A DNA stretch of 6,946 nucleotides, taken from assembly GCA_945787625.1 (NCBI GenBank), contig CALZJL010000066.1, positions 1-6,946 of the forward strand, in the 5' to 3' direction. This stretch comes from an uncultured Prevotellaceae bacterium (GTDB lineage Bacteria > Bacteroidota > Bacteroidia > Bacteroidales > Bacteroidaceae). Made by a program: the position numbers and the translations under genes. The notes below the pieces were generated by a model. It did no database searches. It was given only the letters and a program-made list of their open reading frames with translations, and was not told where the DNA came from. This document shows, piece after piece, positions 1 through 6,946 of this stretch (positions within the stretch are counted from its first letter, which is position 1; each line of letters begins with the position of its first letter).

Positions 1-1721
1 AGACCTTCACGCTCGAATGCGAGGTGTCCAGACTCGCTTGCGAGGTAGACTTTGGAGTTTGGCCCTACGAAAAGCACATCACCCTTGTTGACCTCCGATG
101 CGACTAAGTCAAACGATACGGTATAGTTGTAGCCTATCTCAGGTCCGAACCAATCGAGTTTCGTGTTAGGTTTGATGACGCGAGAAGGATGTATCGCAGA
201 AACCTTGCCTGTACGTCCGAGCGAGCGTGCAAGTTCGTCTACGCCAGGAGCCTCCGACAGGAAGCGGCGTTTGTAGTCAAACTCCTCCCAAGCAACACGT
301 GTGGAGTCGGCCGTCCAGCACTTCGTAGACAAAGTCTGCATGGCTGGCATCAGACGATGGTGTATATCCTTGACCGTGATACCGTTGCCACAATGGTCAT
401 TCCACACGGCAAACATACCACCTGCGATGTCTGGATCACGCTCCTCAAACTTCACTCCACCTATCTGGGCTGGAGTCCAGGCGCCATAGAGCCATTGGCA
501 GTTAAGGTAGTCATAATAATATCCGGCAGCAGGCACGATATACACCCAGCCGTCAGGAATGCTGATCAGCTTGAATCCTTGCTTCTTCATCTCCACGGGG
601 TCGGCATATCCGTTGTACCATATATCCATCAGGACATTCTCACTCTTGACGGGTGTAGTTCCATTGGCATGAGTCAAAGCACCCCAAGCCACAGCCTGTT
701 TGCCAAACGACTCTACCTTCTTGATGAGATGATCTGTCAGCTCGCGGAACTTCTCGACCACCTGCTTGTCGCTATTCGAATACTCGTCCGTACCGATATG
801 CACACGCTTGCCGACAAACACAGGCTCCTTGCCTGTCAGATACTCCGTGAAGAGCGAATCCAGGAAGGGCACGACCTCAGGATTGGTCAGGTCGAGATGA
901 TCCATGCCAAAACGGTCGCTGCCGAGACTCGGACGATACTGGGTGAAGGCCAGCGAATGGGCTGGGACATCAATTTCGGGGATAATCTCTACGAACTGCT
1001 TCATGGCGTCCTTCTGGAAACGGATGAAGTCCTTCTTCGTATAGAATCCGTCCTTGGCCTCCAGACCGGGGAAGTACTCGCTCTCAAGGCGGAAGGCTGA
1101 ATAGGTCTTGGACCAGTCATTGCCGAAATACTGCTTGAAGCCGTTGTCGTTAAGGTGTACCTGCAAGCAGTTCATCTTGTAGTAAGACATCACCTTGACC
1201 AGCTTATCAAGGTAATCCATAGGGATATACTTGCGTCCGCAGTCCATCATGAATCCACGCAGCGGATATGCCGGCACGTCGACCGCCTTACCGCAGGGCA
1301 GACTCCTTGATGCGCTTTGTTCCGAAATCTGGAGTATGGTACGTGTAGCCCAGTATGCGCCTTGAGGCGTAGCTGCCTCGACGCGTATGGCTCCGTCAAC
1401 GTCGAGCACATAGCCCTCGTCGCCGAGCTCAGCCTTGTCCACACAGGCCATCACGATATCGCCGTCCATGACCTTGGCCTTGGGCTTGGCCTTGATGACA
1501 GTCATGTCGCGTGAGAACATCGTCTGGTAGTCTGCTCTCAAAGCTTCTGCTACCTCCATCAGCGACGGAGAGAGCACCACGATACGCCCCGAAGGAGACA
1601 CCCTACCCTCTGCACCCGTCCAGGACGAAAGCTCCGGCACCACAAAAGGCTTTGGATTTACCTCGGCGAAAGCCATGCATGCACAAAACAACGCAGCAGC
1701 TACAACAAATAATTTCTTCAT
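1..1721 (-). CDS. Secreted GH20 beta-N-acetylhexosaminidase (3' end cut off by the window edge)
   Basis: Reading the minus strand from the ATG at 1721-1719 gives 573 uninterrupted codons that continue past position 1, so the C-terminus is missing. Residues 1-19 form a type I signal peptide (MKK, a hydrophobic stretch, then AFA before Glu20), pointing to the periplasm or cell surface. Residues about 22-135 fit the small alpha/beta domain that precedes GH20 catalytic barrels. The barrel starts near YPLRGFMMDCGRKYIP (152-167), continues with the HLNDNG strand (189-194), and carries the family's catalytic pair in HIGTDE: Asp312 positions the substrate acetamido group and Glu313 is the acid/base. 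In this family the enzyme removes terminal beta-linked GlcNAc or GalNAc through an oxazoline intermediate. Residues about 522-573 look like the start of a LamG-like beta-sandwich. It lies 38 nt behind the GH25 gene and is probably co-transcribed with it. The natural substrate cannot be read from the sequence. Confidence 0.93.
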   Translation of the reverse strand, partial: MKKLFVVAAALFCACMAFAEVNPKPFVVPELSSWTGAEGRVSPSGRIVVLSPSLMEVAEALRADYQTMFSRDMTVIKAKPKAKVMDGDIVMACVDKAELGDEGYVLDVDGAIRVEAATPQGAYWATRTILQISEQSASRSLPCGKAVDVPAYPLRGFMMDCGRKYIPMDYLDKLVKVMSYYKMNCLQVHLNDNGFKQYFGNDWSKTYSAFRLESEYFPGLEAKDGFYTKKDFIRFQKDAMKQFVEIIPEIDVPAHSLAFTQYRPSLGSDRFGMDHLDLTNPEVVPFLDSLFTEYLTGKEPVFVGKRVHIGTDEYSNSDKQVVEKFRELTDHLIKKVESFGKQAVAWGALTHANGTTPVKSENVLMDIWYNGYADPVEMKKQGFKLISIPDGWVYIVPAAGYYYDYLNCQWLYGAWTPAQIGGVKFEERDPDIAGGMFAVWNDHCGNGITVKDIHHRLMPAMQTLSTKCWTADSTRVAWEEFDYKRRFLSEAPGVDELARSLGRTGKVSAIHPSRVIKPNTKLDWFGPEIGYNYTVSFDLVASEVNKGDVLFVGPNSKVYLASESGHLAFEREG

Positions 1722-1759
1722 AGTACTTAGATTAAATATGGTTTGTCAAATAAATTTTT

Positions 1760-2587
1760 TCAACGTTTGCGTATCCGGATATCATCTACATCAAAATCGT
1801 CCATAAAGCACGACCTGTCTACATTACCCCTCACGCCATCTACCGAGCCCGAAGCCGTAAACTGCCATATCACATAGCGAGCCCCGTCGTTGAGCACAGG
1901 AGCCCCTTCGCTATACTTGGCAATCATCAGAGGGTAACTCTTGAACATACCCTTGAGATGCTTATTGTAGAAGTTCTGCCCGGTATAAATCATGGGCTTG
2001 CAGCCGAAAGCACGTTCCACCCCCTGCACGAACTGGCGCAACCTCATCAGAAACTGCCCTACGCTGCCCCCACGCCGAGGCACGAGCTCCACGTCGATAA
2101 GCGGTACCAGATCCTGCTTGCTCACATCTACCGTACTCAGGAAATGCGCCAACTGCTGCTGGGCAGGAGTAGAGGGCGAGAAAAAATGATACGCCCCTAC
2201 GGGTATGCCACAACGCCTTGCCTCATGCAGATTGTAGGCATACGTATCGTCTACGAGCGATGTGCTCTCCGTAGCTTTCAGATACACGAACCTCACCCTG
2301 TGGTCTCTCGACACTTTATGCCAGTCCACGCGCCCTTGATAGTGGCTCACATCGATGCCGAATCTCCCCGAGGCTACACTCTCGCCCGACACACCAGCCT
2401 CAAGCGAGCACTCAGACAGAATGCCCACTCGCACCTCCGGTCTCGGAGGCAAGGGCAAGGCATCAGGCTCAGGGACATAGTACTCCACGCGTTCCTTCTC
2501 CTTGTTCTTGGTCTTCACCTTCTTGTCTGCAAGCGCGGCATCGGGACAAATCATCAGCCCCAACAGAACAGCCGCAAAGACACGCAT
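1760..2587 (-). CDS. Secreted GH25 lysozyme (N-acetylmuramidase)
   Basis: The product is 275 residues from the ATG at 2587-2585. An in-frame TTG at 2605-2603 would add six residues and overlap the upstream stop, but the ATG places a clean signal peptide at the N-terminus (MRVFAAVLLG through ALA, cleavage near residue 20). After it come a Lys/Glu-rich stretch (about 22-34) and a Pro-rich linker (about 39-52). The GH25 domain spans about 75-275. It contains FGIDVSHYQG with the conserved Asp79, the AYHFF strand (132-136), the DVE motif with Asp165 and the probable catalytic acid Glu167, and YVIWQFT (238-244) near the end. GH25 enzymes hydrolyse the beta-1,4 bond between MurNAc and GlcNAc in peptidoglycan. 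The protein would act outside the inner membrane. Four cysteines remain in the mature part. Remodelling of the cell's own wall or attack on other cells' walls are both possible; no immunity gene is visible nearby. Confidence 0.94.
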   Translation of the reverse strand: MRVFAAVLLGLMICPDAALADKKVKTKNKEKERVEYYVPEPDALPLPPRPEVRVGILSECSLEAGVSGESVASGRFGIDVSHYQGRVDWHKVSRDHRVRFVYLKATESTSLVDDTYAYNLHEARRCGIPVGAYHFFSPSTPAQQQLAHFLSTVDVSKQDLVPLIDVELVPRRGGSVGQFLMRLRQFVQGVERAFGCKPMIYTGQNFYNKHLKGMFKSYPLMIAKYSEGAPVLNDGARYVIWQFTASGSVDGVRGNVDRSCFMDDFDVDDIRIRKR

Positions 2588-2601
2588 ACCTGTCACTATA
2601 T

Positions 2602-3144
2602 TCAATTGCTTAGAATAGCCGCCTTGAAATTCTCGCTACGTATGCCCGGGAATTGCGAACGCGAATCGACATCGTCGCGACCGCGCAGATATTCCACGAG
2701 GACATCATAGCATTGGCGCTGGCTCTGCGAAAGCATATTTACCACAATCTCGTCGTCAGCATAATGGCATTTGCCAGTCTCAGGATTGACAAAAGCCCTG
2801 CGGAAGACCATCGTCACCTCATACATACCCGGGCGCAATTCGTCATAAGCTGGAGCTGGAGCTGGTGCTTCCTTGCGCACAGGCTGAGGCAGCTGGCCTC
2901 CATTGGCACCACGCAGCTTGAACTCTTCGAGCGACTGGGCGTTGGTCTTGATGATGATAAAAGTAGTCTTGTTGGGCAGACGGAAATGACGGGGATAATT
3001 CGTATTGTCATCACAAAACTGCTGGATAGCCTGAGCCAGATCATCAGTCATATTGATGCGGGGAATGGAAGCGACAAAATCCTTCAAGTCAGCCACAGTA
3101 GAAAAGACCCCTTCGGAGTCAAAATATCTAACGTAATAATTCAT
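2602..3144 (-). CDS. Unrecognised 180-residue protein, first gene of the hydrolase unit
   Basis: I do not recognise this family. The 180-residue product starts at the ATG 3144-3142, just downstream of a good promoter, which supports the start. There is no signal peptide or membrane segment, so it is probably cytoplasmic. It appears to have two parts. Residues 1-80 mix alpha and beta, with a predicted beta strand TFIIIKT (61-67) followed by an acidic helix (SLEEF). Residues about 105-180 begin with a strand at YEVTMVF (108-114) and end with helical segments around QSQRQCYDVLVEYL (140-153). The two are joined by a linker rich in Pro and Ala (EAPAPAPAY, 92-100). The stop codon lies 14 nt before the probable ATG of the GH25 gene, so the two are almost certainly co-transcribed. 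Codon use and the clean reading frame support a real gene. A role connected with the secreted hydrolases is suggested only by position. Confidence 0.85.
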   Translation of the reverse strand: MNYYVRYFDSEGVFSTVADLKDFVASIPRINMTDDLAQAIQQFCDDNTNYPRHFRLPNKTTFIIIKTNAQSLEEFKLRGANGGQLPQPVRKEAPAPAPAYDELRPGMYEVTMVFRRAFVNPETGKCHYADDEIVVNMLSQSQRQCYDVLVEYLRGRDDVDSRSQFPGIRSENFKAAILSN

Positions 3145-3166
3145 AATAATAATAAGTAAACCGCTG

Positions 3167-3200
3167 CAAAGTTACGAAAAAAATATAAGAAAGCGACAAA
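3167..3200 (-). promoter_or_regulatory. Bacteroidota-type promoter for the minus-strand three-gene unit
   Basis: Read on the minus strand, TAACTTTG (3174-3167) matches the Bacteroidota -7 consensus TAnnTTTG exactly, and a TTTG (3200-3197) lies 22 nt upstream as a -33 element, slightly wider than the usual 19-21 nt. Transcription would start near 3160, leaving a leader of only about 15 nt before the ATG at 3144. That leader is AT-rich with ATT repeats and has no Shine-Dalgarno sequence, as is usual in this phylum. Confidence 0.7.
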
Positions 3201-3277
3201 CATGACACCATAAAAAAACGCTCTTCATGGCGAAAAAACACAAACAGACAAAAGAAAGCAAAAAAACGCAATATCAA
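3201..3277. promoter_or_regulatory. A-rich spacer between two divergent promoters
   Basis: This stretch separates the promoter of the minus-strand unit from the lon promoter. On the plus strand it is dominated by A, with runs of six or seven A at 3212-3218, 3233-3238 and 3260-3266. Such tracts can bend DNA or serve as UP-like contacts for RNA polymerase; that role is inferred. I see no palindrome or inverted repeat that would mark a regulator site, and no CIRCE-like heat-shock element upstream of lon. Confidence 0.4.
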
Positions 3278-3309
3278 TTTGGATATATTCATACAAATGC
3301 GTACCTTTG
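3278..3309 (+). promoter_or_regulatory. Bacteroidota-type promoter of lon-tgt
   Basis: TTTG at 3278-3281 and TACCTTTG at 3302-3309 match the Bacteroidota -33 and -7 elements, with a 20-nt spacer that is optimal for the housekeeping sigma factor of this phylum. Transcription should begin near 3316, giving an untranslated leader of about 45 nt before the lon ATG. The leader is AT-rich and lacks a Shine-Dalgarno motif. Confidence 0.8.
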
Positions 3310-3361
3310 CAGACTAATTTACATAAAAATCTAACAGGTAGACACGAGATTCAGACCAAAT

Positions 3362-5845
3362 ATGAAAAGAAATCCGACCATATCGTTCGTAACAGAGTAC
3401 ACTACTGATGTCGATGCTCTCATCAACGCCCAAAACGAGGGCGTCATGCCGATACTCACCCTGCGCGACAATCTCCTCTTTCCCGGTACCGTCACCCCCA
3501 TCACCATAGGGCGCAAGAAGAGCCTGCGTCTGATCAGAAAGGCCGAGAAGGACCAGTTGCAGATAGCTGTATTCGCACAACGCAACCCCGACACCGAAGA
3601 TCCGGGCTACGACGATCTCTACCATGTAGGTACCGTATGCCGTGTCATACACCTGATGAAGCTCCCCGACGGCAATTACAACGCACTCCTTCAGGCCTCA
3701 AACCGCTGTGGTCTCGACAGCATGATAACCACGAGCGAGGGAAATACCGGACGCGTGGCCAACATGCCCGAGGAGCACGCCCAGCCCGACGACGACGAAT
3801 ACAAGACCACCATCTCCATTCTCGAAGACCGATTCCGTCAGATAGCCGAGATGACCAACGACGTCCCACCCGAGATGCGCGAGCTACTCGACAAGATGCC
3901 CCACGCCATCTTCTACGTCAACTTCCTCTGTACCAACCTACAGTTCAGTACCGAGCGCAAGATGCAGCTCATCTGTCAGGACAGCGATACCGAACGCGCC
4001 CAGCTTCTGGTACGTTTTCTCAATTCGGAGATACAACTGGCAGCCATGCGCCGACACATAGAGCAGAAGACTCAGGAAGACCTCAACCGCCAACAACGTG
4101 AGTATTTCCTCAACCAGGAGATTCGCAACCTCCAGGCTGAGCTGGGCAATACCGACGAGCTCTCCAACAAATTTGACGACATACAGGATCTGCGTCAGAA
4201 GGCCAACGGCAAGAACTGGAGTCTGCAGACTGCCGAGACTTTTGAAAAGGAACTGGCCAAACTGTCGCGCATCAACGCCCAGAGTCCCGACTACAACGTG
4301 CAGCTCAACTATCTGCAGACCATGCTGCAGCTTCCGTGGGGAGAATTCACAAGAGACAATCTTGATCTCAAGCGAGCCCAGAAGATTCTCGACCATGACC
4401 ACTACGGCATGGAGAAGGTCAAGGAGCGAATCCTCGAGCATCTCGCAGTCCTCAAGCTCAAATCCGACATGAAATCCCCCATACTCTGTCTCTACGGTCC
4501 TCCAGGAGTAGGTAAGACCAGCCTCGGCAAGAGCATAGCCAGCGCACTCAAGCGCAACTACGTACGCGTCTCGCTCGGCGGCATGCACGACGAGAGCGAA
4601 ATACGCGGACACCGCCGTACCTACATCGGAGCCATGCCCGGACGCATCATCAAAAACATCATCAAGGCCGGCTCTGACAACCCCGTCTTCATACTCGACG
4701 AGATTGACAAGATAACCACCGCAGGCGTACATGGCGACCCCTCAAGTGCCTTGCTCGAAGTCCTCGACCCCGAGCAGAACAGCACCTTCCACGACAACTT
4801 CCTCGACATCGACTACGACCTCTCGCACGTCATGTTTATAGCCACCGCCAACGACATACACAGCATACCACGCCCCTTGCTCGACCGCATGGAGCTCATA
4901 GAAGTCGGCGGCTACATCACCGAGGAGAAAATCGAGATAGTCAAGAAACACCTTTTCCCTAAAGAAAAGGAGAACAACGGTCTTGCCAAAGAGAAGAGAC
5001 TCAAGATTAGCAATCCCGCCATCGAAGCCATCATCGAACGCTACACACGCGAGAGCGGAGTGCGCGGCCTCGAAAAGCAGATCAACAAGCTCCTGCGCAA
5101 AGTAGCATTAGAGATAGCTCGCGACATCGTCCTCTCGCCGGGCAACATAGTCCGCACTATCGACGAGGAGGAAGTCGAGCGTCTGCTGGGCAAGCCCATC
5201 TACAGCCGCGACATCTACCAAGGCAACAAATATGCAGGCGTCGTCACGGGACTCGCATGGACCAGCGTCGGAGGCGAGATACTATTCATAGAGACCAGCG
5301 TATCGGAGAGCCGCAGCAGCCGTCTCACCCTCACAGGCAACCTCGGCGACGTCATGAAGGAAAGTGCCAGCATAGCCCTCGAATACATACGCTCACATTG
5401 TCGCGAGCTCAACATAGACCCTCGCATCTTCGACAACTACAGCATACATATCCACGTCCCCGAAGGCGCCACCCCCAAGGACGGCCCCTCGGCAGGCATC
5501 ACCATGGCCACCTCTCTGGCCAGCGCACTCACCCAACGCAAGGTGCGCAGCGAGATAGCCATGACAGGCGAGATAACCCTCAGAGGCAAGGTACTCCCCG
5601 TAGGCGGCATACGCGAGAAGATACTCGCCGCCAAACGCGCGGGCATCAAACACATCATACTCTGTCAGGACAACCTCAAGGACATCGAAGACATACCTGC
5701 CGACTACCTCACGGGCTTGGAGTTCCACTACGTCGAGACCGTAATGGACGTACTCGGCTACGCCCTCCTCGACGAGCAGGTCGATAACCCGGTCACCTTC
5801 GTCTTCAAAGACAACGATACAGACAGCAAGACAGAAAGCAAGTAA
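3362..5845 (+). CDS. lon: ATP-dependent protease Lon (LonA type)
   Basis: This 827-residue protein is complete and somewhat longer than E. coli Lon (784), mainly from an N-terminal extension of about 28 residues. Order of parts: LON substrate-binding domain (about 29-225), a coiled-coil helical region rich in Gln and Glu (about 225-300), AAA+ ATPase, then the Ser-Lys protease domain (about 620-803). Visible motifs are Walker A GPPGVGKT (379-386, Lys385), Walker B FILDEIDK (443-450, Asp446 and Glu447), sensor 1 Asn497, arginine finger Arg509 in LLDRM, and sensor 2 Arg568 in SGVRGL. The catalytic dyad is Ser710 in PKDGPSAG and Lys753 in GGIREK, with the same 43-residue separation as in E. coli. 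Lon forms a cytoplasmic hexamer that unfolds and degrades misfolded and short-lived regulatory proteins. The start is supported by the promoter upstream. The gene is followed after 16 nt by tgt, so the two likely share a transcript. Confidence 0.98.
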   Translation: MKRNPTISFVTEYTTDVDALINAQNEGVMPILTLRDNLLFPGTVTPITIGRKKSLRLIRKAEKDQLQIAVFAQRNPDTEDPGYDDLYHVGTVCRVIHLMKLPDGNYNALLQASNRCGLDSMITTSEGNTGRVANMPEEHAQPDDDEYKTTISILEDRFRQIAEMTNDVPPEMRELLDKMPHAIFYVNFLCTNLQFSTERKMQLICQDSDTERAQLLVRFLNSEIQLAAMRRHIEQKTQEDLNRQQREYFLNQEIRNLQAELGNTDELSNKFDDIQDLRQKANGKNWSLQTAETFEKELAKLSRINAQSPDYNVQLNYLQTMLQLPWGEFTRDNLDLKRAQKILDHDHYGMEKVKERILEHLAVLKLKSDMKSPILCLYGPPGVGKTSLGKSIASALKRNYVRVSLGGMHDESEIRGHRRTYIGAMPGRIIKNIIKAGSDNPVFILDEIDKITTAGVHGDPSSALLEVLDPEQNSTFHDNFLDIDYDLSHVMFIATANDIHSIPRPLLDRMELIEVGGYITEEKIEIVKKHLFPKEKENNGLAKEKRLKISNPAIEAIIERYTRESGVRGLEKQINKLLRKVALEIARDIVLSPGNIVRTIDEEEVERLLGKPIYSRDIYQGNKYAGVVTGLAWTSVGGEILFIETSVSESRSSRLTLTGNLGDVMKESASIALEYIRSHCRELNIDPRIFDNYSIHIHVPEGATPKDGPSAGITMATSLASALTQRKVRSEIAMTGEITLRGKVLPVGGIREKILAAKRAGIKHIILCQDNLKDIEDIPADYLTGLEFHYVETVMDVLGYALLDEQVDNPVTFVFKDNDTDSKTESK

Positions 5846-5861
5846 TCCCCCTACCCGACAC

Positions 5862-6946
5862 ATGACCTTCGATCTCATACATACAGACGACAAGACCAAC
5901 GCCCGAGCAGGCATACTCCACACCGGCCACGGCGACATCCAGACCCCCATCTTCATGCCCGTCGGCACCGTAGGCAGCGTCAAAGGCCTCAGCGTGCGCG
6001 ACCTCAAAGAAGACGTCCGCGCCCAGATAATCCTCGGCAACACCTACCACCTTTACCTACGTCCGGGCACCACGATACTCGAGAAGGCCGGAGGTCTGCA
6101 CAAGTTCAACGGCTGGGATCGCCCCATACTCACCGACTCTGGCGGCTTCCAAGTCTTCTCACTCACGGGCATACGCAAACTCACCGAAGAAGGCTGCACC
6201 TTCCAGTCCCATCTCGATGGTTCGCGTCACCAGTTCACCCCCGAGCGCGTCATGGACATACAACGCTCCATCGGAGCCGACATCATAATGGCTCTCGACG
6301 AGTGTCCCCCCGGCACCAGCGACTACGCCTACGCCAAGAAAAGCCTCGGACTGACACATCGTTGGCTCGACCGCTGCATCACCCGCTTCAACCAGACCGA
6401 GCCCCTCTACGGCTACCAGCAGAGCCTGTTTCCAATCGTCCAGGGCTGCACGTACAAAGACCTACGCCAGCAAAGCGCAGAATACATAGCCTCCAAAGGA
6501 GCCGACGGCAACGCCATAGGCGGACTCGCAGTAGGCGAACCGGCCGAAGTCATGTATGAAATGATAGAGGTTGTCAACGCCATACTCCCCACCGACAAGC
6601 CACGCTACCTCATGGGCGTAGGCACCCCCGCTAACCTCCTCGAAGGCATAGAGCGCGGCATCGACATGTTTGACTGCGTCATGCCCACCCGCAACGGTCG
6701 CAACGCCTGCCTCTTCACCAGCCAAGGCATCATCAACATGCGCAACAAGAAATGGGAAGACGACTTCAGCCCCATAGATCCCTACGGCACAGCAGCCTGC
6801 GACCAATACTACACCAAGGCATACCTGCACCACCTCTTCAAAGCTAAGGAACTCCTTGCCCTCGAGCTCGCCTCAATCCACAACCTCTCATTCTACCTAT
6901 GGCTCGTAGGCGAGGCACGCCAGCACATCATTCAGGGAGACTTCTC
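5862..6946 (+). CDS. tgt: tRNA-guanine(34) transglycosylase (3' end cut off by the window edge)
   Basis: The ATG at 5862 opens 361 codons that run off the right edge; bacterial Tgt proteins are usually about 375 residues, so only the last 15 or so are missing. The enzyme replaces guanine at the wobble position of GUN-anticodon tRNAs (Asp, Asn, His, Tyr) with the queuosine precursor preQ1, in the cytoplasm. The active site is intact: Asp92 in TDSGGFQ (general acid/base), Asp146 in ALDECPP (base recognition), GGLAVGE (220-226), and the nucleophile Asp271 in FDCVMPTRNGR. The structural zinc site is not intact. Aligning on AYLHHL, the three E. coli cysteines (302, 304, 307) correspond to Gly309, Ala311 and Asp314, and only the histidine ligand (His340, in SIHNL) remains. 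The gene sits 16 nt behind lon. In Bacteroidales this pair is often followed by a YjgP/YjgQ-family permease gene, which would lie beyond the window. Confidence 0.97.
   Translation, partial: MTFDLIHTDDKTNARAGILHTGHGDIQTPIFMPVGTVGSVKGLSVRDLKEDVRAQIILGNTYHLYLRPGTTILEKAGGLHKFNGWDRPILTDSGGFQVFSLTGIRKLTEEGCTFQSHLDGSRHQFTPERVMDIQRSIGADIIMALDECPPGTSDYAYAKKSLGLTHRWLDRCITRFNQTEPLYGYQQSLFPIVQGCTYKDLRQQSAEYIASKGADGNAIGGLAVGEPAEVMYEMIEVVNAILPTDKPRYLMGVGTPANLLEGIERGIDMFDCVMPTRNGRNACLFTSQGIINMRNKKWEDDFSPIDPYGTAACDQYYTKAYLHHLFKAKELLALELASIHNLSFYLWLVGEARQHIIQGDF

Noticed and set aside
189..1100. 303-codon open frame on the plus strand
   Set aside because: It is antisense to the GH20 barrel, whose frame is unbroken and carries the catalytic motif. 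The antisense product has no recognisable domain.
1722..1759. Possible separate promoter for the GH20 gene (a TTGACA on the minus strand at 1749-1744, plus an upstream TTTG)
   Set aside because: No TAnnTTTG or TATAAT-like box lies at the right distance. A gap of 38 nt fits co-transcription with the GH25 gene.
1722..2587. Toxin-like role for the GH25 enzyme (interbacterial effector)
   Set aside because: It has an ordinary signal peptide, no secretion-system adaptor domain, and no candidate immunity gene beside it; the neighbouring 180-residue protein lacks an export signal.
1958..2710. 250-codon open frame on the plus strand
   Set aside because: It is antisense to the GH25 gene and the end of the 180-residue gene. 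The composition (Arg, His and Leu-rich) is typical of a shadow frame.
3133..3155. Short AAT-triplet run at the start of the 180-residue gene
   Set aside because: It is only a few units long and AT-rich leaders are normal in this phylum, so there is no sign of a functional tandem repeat.
3227..3334. 35-residue open frame on the plus strand beginning MAKKHKQTK
   Set aside because: It runs straight through the lon promoter and its predicted transcription start, so it is unlikely to be transcribed; its Lys-rich start merely reflects the A-tracts.
3938..4732. 264-codon open frame on the minus strand
   Set aside because: It is antisense to the Lon ATPase region. Its Val, Leu and Glu-rich product mirrors the biased codons of lon.
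5393..6043. 216-codon open frame on the minus strand
   Set aside because: It lies opposite the end of lon and the start of tgt, both firmly identified. There is no supporting promoter or domain.

Overview
The window reads as a chromosomal segment of a Bacteroidales bacterium. The evidence is the lon-tgt gene pair with Bacteroidota-type protein sequences, the absence of Shine-Dalgarno sites, and two divergent promoters that fit the Bacteroidota consensus (TTTG, about 20 nt, TAnnTTTG). The coding regions are fairly GC-rich and C-ending for this order, and ATA is a favoured isoleucine codon in the right half. Family or genus cannot be fixed from this sequence alone.

Left half (1-3144, minus strand): a tightly packed three-gene unit read from right to left. 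It begins with an unrecognised 180-residue protein that has no visible export signal. Next comes a secreted GH25 muramidase, whose possible TTG start overlaps the preceding stop but whose likely ATG lies 14 nt beyond it. After a 38-nt gap comes a secreted GH20 beta-N-acetylhexosaminidase whose C-terminal part runs off the left edge. The two exported enzymes could act in sequence on peptidoglycan or other aminosugar polymers: GH25 would cut the MurNAc-GlcNAc backbone and GH20 would release terminal GlcNAc. That joint role is inference from gene order and family.

Middle (3145-3361): an A-rich divergent intergenic region with one well-formed Bacteroidota promoter facing each way.

Right half (3362-6946, plus strand): lon, an intact ATP-dependent LonA protease, followed after 16 nt by tgt, a queuine/preQ1 tRNA-guanine transglycosylase cut by the right edge. 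All catalytic motifs of Lon are present. The Tgt active site is also present, but the three cysteines that bind structural zinc in E. coli Tgt are replaced.

No tRNA, rRNA, CRISPR array, insertion sequence, prophage gene or large repeat is visible. The window looks like ordinary core genome plus a small cell-wall or glycan-degradation unit. I found no convincing undescribed system. The most useful leads are the zinc-less Tgt and the unrecognised first gene of the hydrolase unit.
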